This document shows positions 19,305-26,430 of a stretch of DNA of 64,000 bases, piece by piece (positions within the stretch are counted from its first letter, which is position 1; each line of letters begins with the position of its first letter). The stretch comes from Streptomyces sp. TG1A-8. GTDB lineage: Bacteria; Actinomycetota; Actinomycetes; Streptomycetales; Streptomycetaceae. The stretch is taken from positions 4,278,001-4,342,000 of the forward strand of contig NZ_JASTLB010000001.1 in the NCBI RefSeq assembly GCF_030499535.1, written 5' to 3'. The notes below the pieces were generated by a model, which worked only from the letters and a program-made list of their open reading frames with translations, searched no databases and was not told the DNA's origin. The position numbers were made by a program, and so were the translations under genes.

Positions 19305-19326
19305 TCTTACTAAGCGCTTGCTTTTT
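19305..19326 (-). promoter_or_regulatory. Possible TetR-type operator upstream of the thiolase
   Basis: AAGCGCTT (19312-19319) is a perfect palindrome within an AT-richer patch (CTTACTAAGCGCTTGCTTTT). Similar AGCGCT-centred sites are bound by TetR regulators of lipid genes in Actinobacteria; the assignment here is by resemblance only. Confidence 0.4.
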
Positions 19327-19402
19327 CGTGTCGGTCCGGGGGCCCCGCCGCAGGAGCGCCGCCGCACCCTCCGGCCGGCCGGGCCGGAGGGGCGGGTGCC
19401 GG

Positions 19403-20419
19403 TCACGCCGGCCGGGTCGCCGGCTCGGCCTCCGGCACCCGGCGCCGGCGCCTGCGCTTCAGCAGGGCCCACGGACCCCGCGGCCCCGTCGGCATCGCCG
19501 CCGTCACCTCCGTGCCCGCCTCCGAGGCGGCCTCCGCCGCGGCGCGGGCGACGGGCAGGAACCCCTCGCGGCGGGACGCGTCCGGCCGCTCCTCCTCCGC
19601 CGGCCACAGCCCCAGCGCCGCGCACACCGTCGGCAGCACCGCCATCGCCGCCGTGGCGTACCCCTCCGCCGAGGGGTGGTAGCTGTCCGGCCCGAACAGC
19701 TCCCGCGGGTTCGCCGCGAACTCCGGGCCCAGCAGGTCGCCCAGCGACACGGTCCGCCCGCCCTGCCCGACCACGCCGATCGTCTGCGCCGCCGCCAGCT
19801 GCCGCGAGGCCCGCCGGGCCAGCCAGCGCAGCGGCTGCCGCACCGGCTCGATGGTGCCGAGGTCGGGGCAGGTGCCCACCACCACCTCGGCACCGGCCGT
19901 GCGCAGCCGCCGTACCGCCGCCGACAGGTGCCGTACCGAGCGCGTCGGCGGCATCCGCTGCGTCACGTCGTTCGCCCCGATCATGATCACGCAGACGTCC
20001 GGGGCGGGCGCGGGGGAGGACAGGACCAGCGCCACCTGGCGGTCCAGGTCGTCCGACCGGGCCCCCGGCAGGGCGACGTTGCGCAGTTCCACCGGGCGTT
20101 CGGCCACCGCCGCCAGTCCCGACGCGAGCAGCGCGCCCGGTGTCTGCCCGGCCCGGTGCACGCCCTGCCCGGCGGCGGTGGAGTCGCCGAGCATGGTCAG
20201 CCTCAGGGGCGGTTCGCCGGGGGTGTCGTACCCGTGCCCGTAGACGCCGTCGGCCGCCGGTACCCGGCCGCCGCCGTTGCCCACACGGCGCCGGGCCTGC
20301 CTCAGTTCGGCCAGCAGCAGGCCCACCGCGGCCGCGCCGGCCAGCCCGGCCCCGCCGCCCCCGTAAGCCGCTCCGGCTGCGATGCGCCGGGCCACCCGCG
20401 CCCTCGACGTGCTCGTCAT
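19403..20419 (-). CDS. SGNH/GDSL-family hydrolase with N-terminal membrane segment
   Basis: A 338-residue protein. A basic start and one hydrophobic segment (about residues 13-36) suggest membrane anchoring or export. The SGNH hydrolase domain follows: block I LTMLGDSTAAGQGVH (Ser nucleophile in GDST), block III VIMIGANDVTQ (Gly and Asn of the oxyanion hole) and block V PDSYHPSAEGY (catalytic Asp and His). The C-terminal 60 residues are basic and probably disordered. It is likely an esterase acting on cell-surface or lipid esters; the substrate is unknown. The start is ATG 20417-20419. It is divergent from the cystathionine beta-synthase gene, sharing a 160-base promoter region. Confidence 0.88.
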   Translation of the reverse strand: MTSTSRARVARRIAAGAAYGGGGAGLAGAAAVGLLLAELRQARRRVGNGGGRVPAADGVYGHGYDTPGEPPLRLTMLGDSTAAGQGVHRAGQTPGALLASGLAAVAERPVELRNVALPGARSDDLDRQVALVLSSPAPAPDVCVIMIGANDVTQRMPPTRSVRHLSAAVRRLRTAGAEVVVGTCPDLGTIEPVRQPLRWLARRASRQLAAAQTIGVVGQGGRTVSLGDLLGPEFAANPRELFGPDSYHPSAEGYATAAMAVLPTVCAALGLWPAEEERPDASRREGFLPVARAAAEAASEAGTEVTAAMPTGPRGPWALLKRRRRRRVPEAEPATRPA

Positions 20420-20579
20420 GCCTGCCCGCCACCTCCTCGTAGCCGTACACCCACTCCTTGCCCCGTACCGACCGTGCGTCAATCCCAACGGGGAGTGAAC
20501 GCCCGTCCCGCGCCGTGCGGGGGCCTTAGGCTGGCGGGACCACCACGACCACATTTTTTGCAAGCAACCGGAGACAACG

Positions 20580-21971
20580 GTGCGATTCCACGACTCGATG
20601 ATCAGCCTCGTCGGCGACACCCCGCTGGTGCGGCTCAACAACGTGACCAAGGGCATCCAGGCGACCGTCCTGGCCAAGGTGGAGTACTTCAACCCGGGCG
20701 GTTCCGTGAAGGACCGCATCGCCCTGCGCATGATCGAGGCCGCCGAGCAGAGCGGGGAACTGAAGCCGGGCGGCACCATCGTCGAGCCGACCAGCGGGAA
20801 CACCGGTGTGGGCCTGGCCATCGTGGCTCAGCAGAAGGGCTACCGGTGCATCTTCGTCTGCCCCGACAAGGTGAGCACCGACAAGATCAACGTGCTGCGC
20901 GCGTACGGCGCCGAGGTCGTCGTCTGCCCGACCGCCGTGGCGCCCGAGCACCCGGACTCCTACTACAACGTCTCCGACCGCCTGGTCCGCGAGACCCCCG
21001 GCGCGTGGAAGCCCGACCAGTACTCCAACCCCAACAACCCGCTCTCCCACTACCACTCGACCGGTCCCGAGCTGTGGGAGCAGACGGAGGGGCGGATCAC
21101 CCACTTCGTGGCGGGCGTCGGTACCGGCGGCACCATCTCCGGCACCGGCCGCTACCTGAAGGACGCCAGCGACGGCCGGGTCCAGGTGGTCGGCGCCGAC
21201 CCCGAGGGCTCCGTCTACTCCGGCGGCTCCGGCCGGCCCTACCTCGTCGAGGGCGTCGGCGAGGACTTCTGGCCCAGCGCCTACGACCGGGCCGTCGCCG
21301 ACGAGATCGTCGCGGTCTCCGACAAGGACTCCTTCCAGATGACCCGCCGGCTCGCCAAGGAGGAGGGCCTGCTCGTCGGCGGTTCCTGCGGCATGGCCGT
21401 CGTGGCCGCGCTGCGCGTCGCCGAGCGGCTCGGCCCGGACGACGTCGTGGTCGTCCTGCTCCCGGACAGCGGGCGCGGCTACCTCAGCAAGATCTTCAAC
21501 GACGAGTGGATGGCGGACTACGGCTTCCTGGAGGACGAGGGCCCCAGCGCCCGCGTCGCCGACGTCCTGAGCGACAAGGCCCACGGCGCCATCCCCTCCC
21601 TGGTGCACATGCACCCGGAGGAGACCGTCGGCCAGGCCATCGAGGTGCTGCGCGAGTACGGCGTCTCGCAGATGCCGGTCGTCAAGCCGGGCGCCGGCCA
21701 CCCGGACGTGATGGCCGCCGAGGTCGTCGGGTCGGTCGTGGAACGGGAGCTGCTGGACGCCCTGTTCTCCCAGCGGGCCTCCCTGGAGGACCCGCTGGAG
21801 AAGCACATGTCGGAGCCGCTGCCCCAGGTCGGTTCCGGCGAGCCGGTCGGCGACCTGATGTCGGTGCTCGGCTCGGCCGACGCGGCGATCGTCCTGGTCG
21901 AGGGCAAGCCCACCGGGGTGGTCAGCCGACAGGACCTGCTGGCCTTCCTGGCCAAGGGCGGCAACAGGTAG
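20580..21971 (+). CDS. cbs: Cystathionine beta-synthase (PLP + twin CBS domains)
   Basis: A 463-residue enzyme. The beta-family PLP domain covers residues 1 to about 320: internal-aldimine Lys44 in NPGGSVKDR, the substrate loop TSGNTGVGLA, and the PLP phosphate loop GVGTGGTISGTGRYLK. Two C-terminal CBS repeats follow (HPEETVGQAIEVLREYGVSQMPV; VGDLMSVLGSADAAIVLVEGKPTGVVSR). It condenses serine and homocysteine to cystathionine in reverse transsulfuration; a cysteine synthase activity is the main alternative. Unlike the animal enzyme there is no N-terminal haem domain. The start is GTG 20580 after CCGGAG. It appears to be transcribed alone. Confidence 0.93.
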   Translation: MRFHDSMISLVGDTPLVRLNNVTKGIQATVLAKVEYFNPGGSVKDRIALRMIEAAEQSGELKPGGTIVEPTSGNTGVGLAIVAQQKGYRCIFVCPDKVSTDKINVLRAYGAEVVVCPTAVAPEHPDSYYNVSDRLVRETPGAWKPDQYSNPNNPLSHYHSTGPELWEQTEGRITHFVAGVGTGGTISGTGRYLKDASDGRVQVVGADPEGSVYSGGSGRPYLVEGVGEDFWPSAYDRAVADEIVAVSDKDSFQMTRRLAKEEGLLVGGSCGMAVVAALRVAERLGPDDVVVVLLPDSGRGYLSKIFNDEWMADYGFLEDEGPSARVADVLSDKAHGAIPSLVHMHPEETVGQAIEVLREYGVSQMPVVKPGAGHPDVMAAEVVGSVVERELLDALFSQRASLEDPLEKHMSEPLPQVGSGEPVGDLMSVLGSADAAIVLVEGKPTGVVSRQDLLAFLAKGGNR

Positions 21972-22620
21972 CGGACCCGCGGCGAACACGCGGTGACCTC
22001 GGCCGATCGGGCCGTGTCGGAAGTGGTACGAGCGCGTCACGCGCGCGCAGCACCCGCTTAACACGGGCCCGGCACAGTAGTGGGTGCCGGCAGGGCGGGA
22101 GCGGCTCCCCGCCCGGGCCGGCGCCGAACGGCGCCAAGGACCTCCGGAGCGGCTCCCGGACCTCCACGGACGCCAAGGACGCGCAAGCCCGGTCCTGACC
22201 CGGCCCGCGTCCCCCGCGGGGACCGCCGTCGTCCCGCCCCCCGGAAACGGGGGTGCGGCGGTCCCCGCGCAACTCCTCCCCGCCGCCCGCGACCGCCGTC
22301 CGGTCCGCTCCCCTGCGGCCGGTCCGCCGTCTCGCCGGGTTCCCCGCGGGCCCGCACGGCGGCGACCGGCTCCTTCGTGAGGTCGGCGTCCCCCGACTCC
22401 AGCGGGCTCATGCGGCCACCCCAGGAAGCGCGCCCGGCCGCCGCACCGGGGTGAACCCCCTTTCCCGCGGGGTGGTTCCCGGCCGGACCGCTGCGGTGCC
22501 GCCGCTCTCGCTGTATAAAGGTATGCAGATCCGTCACGTGTGAATAGTTGGGTGGTGTCCGCCCGTGTCCCGGCGCCGTACCCTCCCGGACGTCGAGGAC
22601 ACCGGGAGGGGGAGTACGTC
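21972..22620. other. Intergenic region between cystathionine beta-synthase and rpiR-type gene
   Basis: 649 bases. Open frames cross it, but they are Arg/Pro/Ala-rich and unsupported. The last 110 bases are the promoter region of the rpiR-type gene, with the inverted repeat at 22511-22528 and a low-GC patch (TGTGAATAGTTG). Nothing else recognised. Confidence 0.55.
22511..22528 (+). promoter_or_regulatory. Inverted repeat upstream of the rpiR-type regulator
   Basis: CTGTATA-AAGG-TATGCAG, a palindrome with one mismatched pair, 93 bases before the regulator start and in an AT-rich patch. Its half-site CTGNATA recurs in the hutU promoter at 27920-27942. It is a good candidate for autoregulation. 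Confidence 0.5.
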
Positions 22621-23463
22621 ATGAGCGCGACCGACAGTGCCGCGACCCGGCTGCAGGCGCTCTTCGAGGGCCACCGGCTCACGCCGACCCAGCGCCGCAT
22701 CGCCCACAGCATGGTGCGGCGTGCCGCCGACGTGCCCTTCCTGTCCAGCGTGGAGCTGGCGGAGCTGGCCGGGGTCAGCCAGCCGTCGGTGACCCGGTTC
22801 GCGGTCGCCCTCGGCTTCGACGGCTATCCGGCCCTGCGCAGGCACCTGCGCGAGGTGGTGCCCGCCGAACCCGCCCCCGAGGCGGGTTCCCACAACGAGT
22901 ACCAGCAGGCCGTCGAGGCCGAGATCGAGAATCTCAGGCACCTCGCGGAACTGCTCGCCGACCCCCGCCCGGTGCGGGAGGCCGGCCGGGTCCTGGCCGC
23001 CTCCCGGCCGCTGCCGGTGCTCGGGCTGCGCGCCGCCGCCTCGCAGGCGTACGGCTTCGCGTACTTCGCCGCCAAGGTCCACCCGGACGTCCGGCTGCTC
23101 AACGAGGGCGGCACGATGATCCAGGACCGTCTGGACGCGGCCGTCCGCGCGGGCGCCACCGCGCTGCTGTGCTTCGCGCTGCCCCGGCACCCGCGCGAGG
23201 TCGTGGACACCCTCGCCTACGCCAGGGGGGCGGGCCTGACCGTCGTCACGGTCGCCGACTCCGCGTTCGCGCCCGTCGCCGGACACTCCGACCTGCTGCT
23301 GCCCGCCGCCGTCGGCACCGGGCTCGCCTTCGACACCGCGTGCGCGCCGATGCTGCTCGGGCGGGTGCTGCTGGAGGCGGTCTGCGACGGCCTGCCGGAC
23401 GCCCAGGCCCGCCTGGAGGAGTTCGACGCCCACGCGGCGGCCCGCGGACTGTTCGTGGAGTGA
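22621..23463 (+). CDS. MurR/RpiR-family transcriptional regulator (HTH + SIS)
   Basis: A 280-residue regulator. The N-terminal HTH_6 domain spans about residues 10-85 (LTPTQRRIAHSMVRRAADVPF; ELAELAGVSQPSVTRFAVALG, the recognition helix). The C-terminal SIS sugar-isomerase fold covers about 125-260 (LGLRAAASQAYGFAYFAAKVHP; LLCFALPRHPREVVDTLAYARGAG). SIS domains bind phosphosugars or related small ligands. The start is ATG 22621 after GGGAGGGGGAG. The upstream inverted repeat shares its half-site with the hut promoter 5 kb downstream, so control of hut genes is possible. This family does regulate amino-acid and sugar catabolism in other bacteria. Confidence 0.92.
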   Translation: MSATDSAATRLQALFEGHRLTPTQRRIAHSMVRRAADVPFLSSVELAELAGVSQPSVTRFAVALGFDGYPALRRHLREVVPAEPAPEAGSHNEYQQAVEAEIENLRHLAELLADPRPVREAGRVLAASRPLPVLGLRAAASQAYGFAYFAAKVHPDVRLLNEGGTMIQDRLDAAVRAGATALLCFALPRHPREVVDTLAYARGAGLTVVTVADSAFAPVAGHSDLLLPAAVGTGLAFDTACAPMLLGRVLLEAVCDGLPDAQARLEEFDAHAAARGLFVE

Positions 23464-23573
23464 CCTCCGGGAGGCGGCGGGCCGCCCCTCTCAGACTCGT
23501 CTCACGTTCTGCCGTTAACTTGCTGCGCGCAGACACAGGTACCGGATGGAACTCGTGACACGGGGAGGCCGAC

Positions 23574-24158
23574 GTGGCGCGTGGAGGACAGGGGCTGGCC
23601 CGGGTGGCCGTCGTCGTACGGGCCGGAGCCGCACCGCTGTGGTGGACCGGGGCGTGCGCCGCGGGGATCGGGGTGCTCCCGCCCGGGCTGACCGGGCGGC
23701 GGACCGGGGTCGCGGCGGGGGCGGTGCTGTTCCTGCTCGCCGCGGCCGTCGTGGCGCTGGCGCGGCGCAAGCGGTACGCCCTCCTCGCCCGCGGGGCGGT
23801 CCGCGCGGGCAAGTACGACGTCCTGCAGGACCGTGCGGTGACCGTGCGCACCTGGCGCCGGGGGCACCGCTGGTGGCTGCTGCTGGCCTTCGCCGTCGCG
23901 CTCGCCGGCTCCTTCGCCGTCCCCGCGGCCGGCGGGATGCTGCTCGCCGGGGCCGGTACCGGGCTGCGGCTGAAGGCCGCCTGGCTCGGCCGGCGGGAAC
24001 GGGCCGGGGACACGCTGCTGTGGGTGCGCGTCGACTGGCTCGACGAGCGCGGCGGGCGCCCGGCGGGCAGGTCCGTCAAGGGCCTGCGCGGTACGGGCAT
24101 CGCGGCCGGCGACGCGGCCCCGGGCGGGGCGCGCCGCCGTACCGCCGCGCTCGTGTGA
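23574..24158 (+). CDS. Integral membrane protein of unknown function
   Basis: A 194-residue protein with three or four hydrophobic segments: about residues 18-36 (PLWWTGACAAGIGVLPPG), 43-61 (VAAGAVLFLLAAAVVALA) and a long one at about 99-127 (WWLLLAFAVALAGSFAVP, then GGMLLAGAGTGL). Arg/Lys-rich loops lie between them and in the C-terminal 60 residues, which would be cytosolic. No catalytic motif or named family is recognised. The start GTG 23574 has GGGGAGG upstream. It follows the rpiR-type gene by 110 bases and converges on the Roadblock operon with a 13-base gap. Confidence 0.7.
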   Translation: MARGGQGLARVAVVVRAGAAPLWWTGACAAGIGVLPPGLTGRRTGVAAGAVLFLLAAAVVALARRKRYALLARGAVRAGKYDVLQDRAVTVRTWRRGHRWWLLLAFAVALAGSFAVPAAGGMLLAGAGTGLRLKAAWLGRRERAGDTLLWVRVDWLDERGGRPAGRSVKGLRGTGIAAGDAAPGGARRRTAALV

Positions 24159-24171
24159 CCCGGCGGGCCGG

Positions 24172-24546
24172 TCAGACCTCCAGCTCCTCCTCGATCCGCT
24201 TCAGCCGGTGCCGGGCCATCGCCAGGTTGGCCCGGCCGGAGTCCAGCACCAGGTAGAGGAACAGGCCGTTGCCGCCGCGGCCCTTGAGCAGGCGGATCAG
24301 GTGGTACTGGTCGGACAGGGTGATCAGGATGTCCTCGATCTCGGTCTTGAGGCCCAGGTGTTCCATCGTGCGCATCTTGGCGCGGATGACGTCCGTGTTG
24401 CCGGCGGCCGCCACGTTCAGGTCGAAGTTCTTGCTGCCGCCCATCGTGCCCAGCGCCATTCCGCTGGTGTAGTCGACGAGCGCGACGCCGGTGGCGCCCT
24501 CGATGGAGGTGAGCGCTTCCTCCAGTGCGGCCTCGGTGTTGGCCAT
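24172..24546 (-). CDS. Roadblock/LC7-type protein (fourth gene of operon)
   Basis: A 124-residue protein starting MANTEAALEEALTSIEGATGVALVDYTSGMALGTMG, then VIRAKMRTMEHLGLKTEIEDILITLSDQYHLIRLL and a final strand GNGLFLYLVLDSGRANLAMARH. The pattern of an N-terminal helix, VALVDYTSGMALG, and the strand pair around ILITLSDQYHLIRLL fits the Roadblock/LC7 fold, small regulators that usually bind Ras-like GTPases. It is a clear paralogue of the protein at 25906-26295, which shares VDWTSGLALGT and DVIISNRDSYHLLRF. It is the last gene of a four-gene minus-strand operon. Confidence 0.8.
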   Translation of the reverse strand: MANTEAALEEALTSIEGATGVALVDYTSGMALGTMGGSKNFDLNVAAAGNTDVIRAKMRTMEHLGLKTEIEDILITLSDQYHLIRLLKGRGGNGLFLYLVLDSGRANLAMARHRLKRIEEELEV

Positions 24547-24555
24547 GGTGTCCTC

Positions 24556-25056
24556 TCAGCTGTCGGTTGCGGCGCGCGCGTCGGCGGCCGTGGCGCGCGG
24601 CGCGCGCGGGGTGCGGGTGCGGGCCGGCGGGGTCCTGGCGGCGGGTGCGGCCGGGCCGGCGGTCCGGGCCGCGGCCTCGGCGGCGTCCAGCAGCTCTCCC
24701 AGGCGGGTCGCGGAGCGGCGGCCCTCCAGGTGCAGCCGGCCCACGTTGACCCGGTCCTGGGCGAGCAGGGTCAGCACGGCGGTGCGGCCGGCCGCGTAGG
24801 TGGCGACGTAGCCGTGCTCGCCGCGCACCAGCAGTTCGCGGAAGTCGCCGTTGCCGGTGGCGTCGGCGACCCGGACGGCCACGCCGAGCGAGGCCGCGGT
24901 GAGCGCCGCCAGGCCCTCCGGGTCGACACCGGGGGTGTCGTGGGCGACGACGAGTCCGTCGACGCCGGCCGTGAGGGCGCCGGTGAGCTGCGGCACGCGG
25001 GCGCGCAGCCGGCGCAGTTCCTCCAGCACGGCCTCCAGGTCCACTCCGGCCACCAT
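24556..25056 (-). CDS. Roadblock/LC7-type protein with Ala/Pro/Arg tail (third gene of operon)
   Basis: A 166-residue protein. Residues 1-125 have the Roadblock pattern (LEEVLEELRRLRARVPQLTGALTAGVDGLVVAHDTPGVDPEGLA is split here as helix, then ALTAGVDGLVVAHD, AALTAASLGVAVRVA, LLVRGEHGYVATYAAG and TAVLTLLAQDRVNVGRLHLE). The C-terminal 40 residues are Ala/Pro/Arg/Thr-rich and likely disordered. ATG 25054-25056 follows GAGGAGAGAG. It lies 9 bases before the fourth gene and 31 bases after the DUF4388 gene, so all are probably on one transcript. It is closer to CvnB/MglB-like GTPase regulators than to its neighbours. Confidence 0.75.
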   Translation of the reverse strand: MVAGVDLEAVLEELRRLRARVPQLTGALTAGVDGLVVAHDTPGVDPEGLAALTAASLGVAVRVADATGNGDFRELLVRGEHGYVATYAAGRTAVLTLLAQDRVNVGRLHLEGRRSATRLGELLDAAEAAARTAGPAAPAARTPPARTRTPRAPRATAADARAATDS

Positions 25057-25087
25057 CAGCTCTCTCCTCTCGGCGGGGCGGTACCGC

Positions 25088-25909
25088 TCACAGCGCCTCC
25101 AGCGCATCCCTGAGCCTCTTCAGCAGCGTGACGTCGGGGTCGGTGACCGTGAGCGGGGGAGCCGGGACGGCCGGGGGCGGCGGGCCGGACGCCGCGGGAA
25201 CCGGGGCGAGCAGCCCGGCCGCCGCCAGCCGCCGTACGTCCACCAGCGTGTGGAACGCCTGCCGGCCCAGGTCCCGGGCGATCTCCGGGGCCGTGCGGAC
25301 CCCGTCCACCCGGTCCAGGACCGCCCGCCGGCGCGGGGGGACCGGCACCGGCGCGGCCGGGTCGGCCCGGACCAGCGGGGCGCTGTCGGTCGCCGGGTCG
25401 GGCCACAGCCGGTGCAGCAGCAGGCGGCGGCGCAGCGTCTCGCGTTCCAGCGCGACGACCGGGACCGGGGGCAGCGGGCCGGGGTCGGGCACGCCGTCGT
25501 AGTGGAAGCGGCCCGGGACGCCGCTCGGCGCCAGCGCGAAGAACCCGGCGTCGTACAGCGCGTCCAGGTGGCACAGTTCCAGCGCGCCCGCGGGCAGCAG
25601 GCCGGCGTCGAGCAGCAGGCGGACGGTTCCGGGGACGTCGGAGGCCCGCCGCGCCGCCCGCTGCCAGGCGGTGGCGGCGAGGGTGCCGTGGGCCGTGAGG
25701 AGCACGTCGAGGCCCGGGGCGTGGGGGCTCTCGGCGTGCACCACGCGGCCCCGGGCCAGGTACAGGGTGCCGTGCTCGCGGACGAGGACGCCGGTGGCCC
25801 GCTCCTCGGCGAGCCGGCCGAGCATCGGCGACAGGGCGCCGGCGGTCCGGTCGCCCGCGGTGGCCTTGTCCCGCACGGGCAGCGGGGGAGGGGTGGCCAC
25901 CGTGATCAT
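25088..25909 (-). CDS. DUF4388/PATAN-like protein with C-terminal winged-helix-like domain
   Basis: A 273-residue protein. Residues 25-90 look like a DUF4388 (PATAN-like) module: LGRLAEERATGVLVREHGTLYLARGRVVHAES, the short hairpin pattern of that family. Residues 190-240 look like a winged helix (RRAVLDRVDGVRTAPEIARDLG; TLVDVRRLAAAGLLAPV). A Pro-rich spacer leads to a final short helix. In other bacteria DUF4388 proteins occur with Roadblock proteins and two-component or gliding systems; the biochemical role is unknown. Its ATG (25907-25909) overlaps the stop of the first Roadblock gene, so it is translationally coupled to it. Confidence 0.7.
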   Translation of the reverse strand: MITVATPPPLPVRDKATAGDRTAGALSPMLGRLAEERATGVLVREHGTLYLARGRVVHAESPHAPGLDVLLTAHGTLAATAWQRAARRASDVPGTVRLLLDAGLLPAGALELCHLDALYDAGFFALAPSGVPGRFHYDGVPDPGPLPPVPVVALERETLRRRLLLHRLWPDPATDSAPLVRADPAAPVPVPPRRRAVLDRVDGVRTAPEIARDLGRQAFHTLVDVRRLAAAGLLAPVPAASGPPPPAVPAPPLTVTDPDVTLLKRLRDALEAL

Positions 25910-26295
25910 CCCAGCACCAGCCGGGCGGCCACCTCGCCGAGCCGGATCCGGGCGAGCGCGAGGTTGCCGTCCTCGCGGCCGACCCACAGGTGCAGGAAGA
26001 CGCTGCTGTCGAAGGACGTGTCCACGAAGCGCAGCAGGTGGTAGCTGTCGCGGTTGCTGATGATGACGTCCTCCACCGGGGGGCGCCCGTCCCCGTCCGC
26101 GCCGGCGGTGAAGGCGCCGTGCTCGGCGGCCATCCGGGCCAGTTCGGCGGCCTCGGCGGCGGTGGTCTCGTGATCACCGCCGGGGGCCTCCCCGACCGTG
26201 CCGAGGGCGAGTCCGCTCGTCCAGTCCACCAGTGCGGCCCCCCGGGCACCGGGCAGTCGCATCGCTTCCAGCAGGCACGCGTCGATTCCGGGCAC
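25906..26295 (-). CDS. Roadblock/LC7-type protein (first gene of operon)
   Basis: A 129-residue protein with the Roadblock pattern: MPGIDACLLEAMRLPGARGAALVDWTSG is read as an N-terminal helix and first strand, then GLALGTVGEAPGG, LARMAAEHGAFTA, VEDVIISNRDSYHLLRFV and VFLHLWVGREDGNLALARIRL. It is a close relative of the last gene of the operon (24172). The start GTG 26293-26295 follows GGGAGGGG; longer frames upstream would include a promoter-like low-GC stretch. The upstream 135 bases separate it from the PLP decarboxylase gene on the same strand. Confidence 0.78.
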   Translation of the reverse strand: MPGIDACLLEAMRLPGARGAALVDWTSGLALGTVGEAPGGDHETTAAEAAELARMAAEHGAFTAGADGDGRPPVEDVIISNRDSYHLLRFVDTSFDSSVFLHLWVGREDGNLALARIRLGEVAARLVLG

Positions 26296-26430
26296 CGTGG
26301 TTCCCCTCCCGCCTGGGCTCCGGCCGAGTGACCACGACACTACGCATCGTGTGTGCGGCGGGTGAGGTGTTTGGCAATTTCCGGTGGAACATGCGTCCGA
26401 TCCACCGGGATGGATCAACTGGCTTGCCAC

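Noticed and set aside
18947..22198. A very long open frame (about 1080 codons) on the plus strand
   Set aside because: It lies antisense to the SGNH hydrolase and over cystathionine beta-synthase in another frame. The product is Arg/Pro/Gly-rich with no motif; long antisense frames are normal at this GC content.
22080..22454. A 124-codon plus-strand frame between the cystathionine beta-synthase and rpiR-type genes
   Set aside because: Composition is Gly/Pro/Arg, no ribosome-binding site, and equally long frames exist on the other strand.
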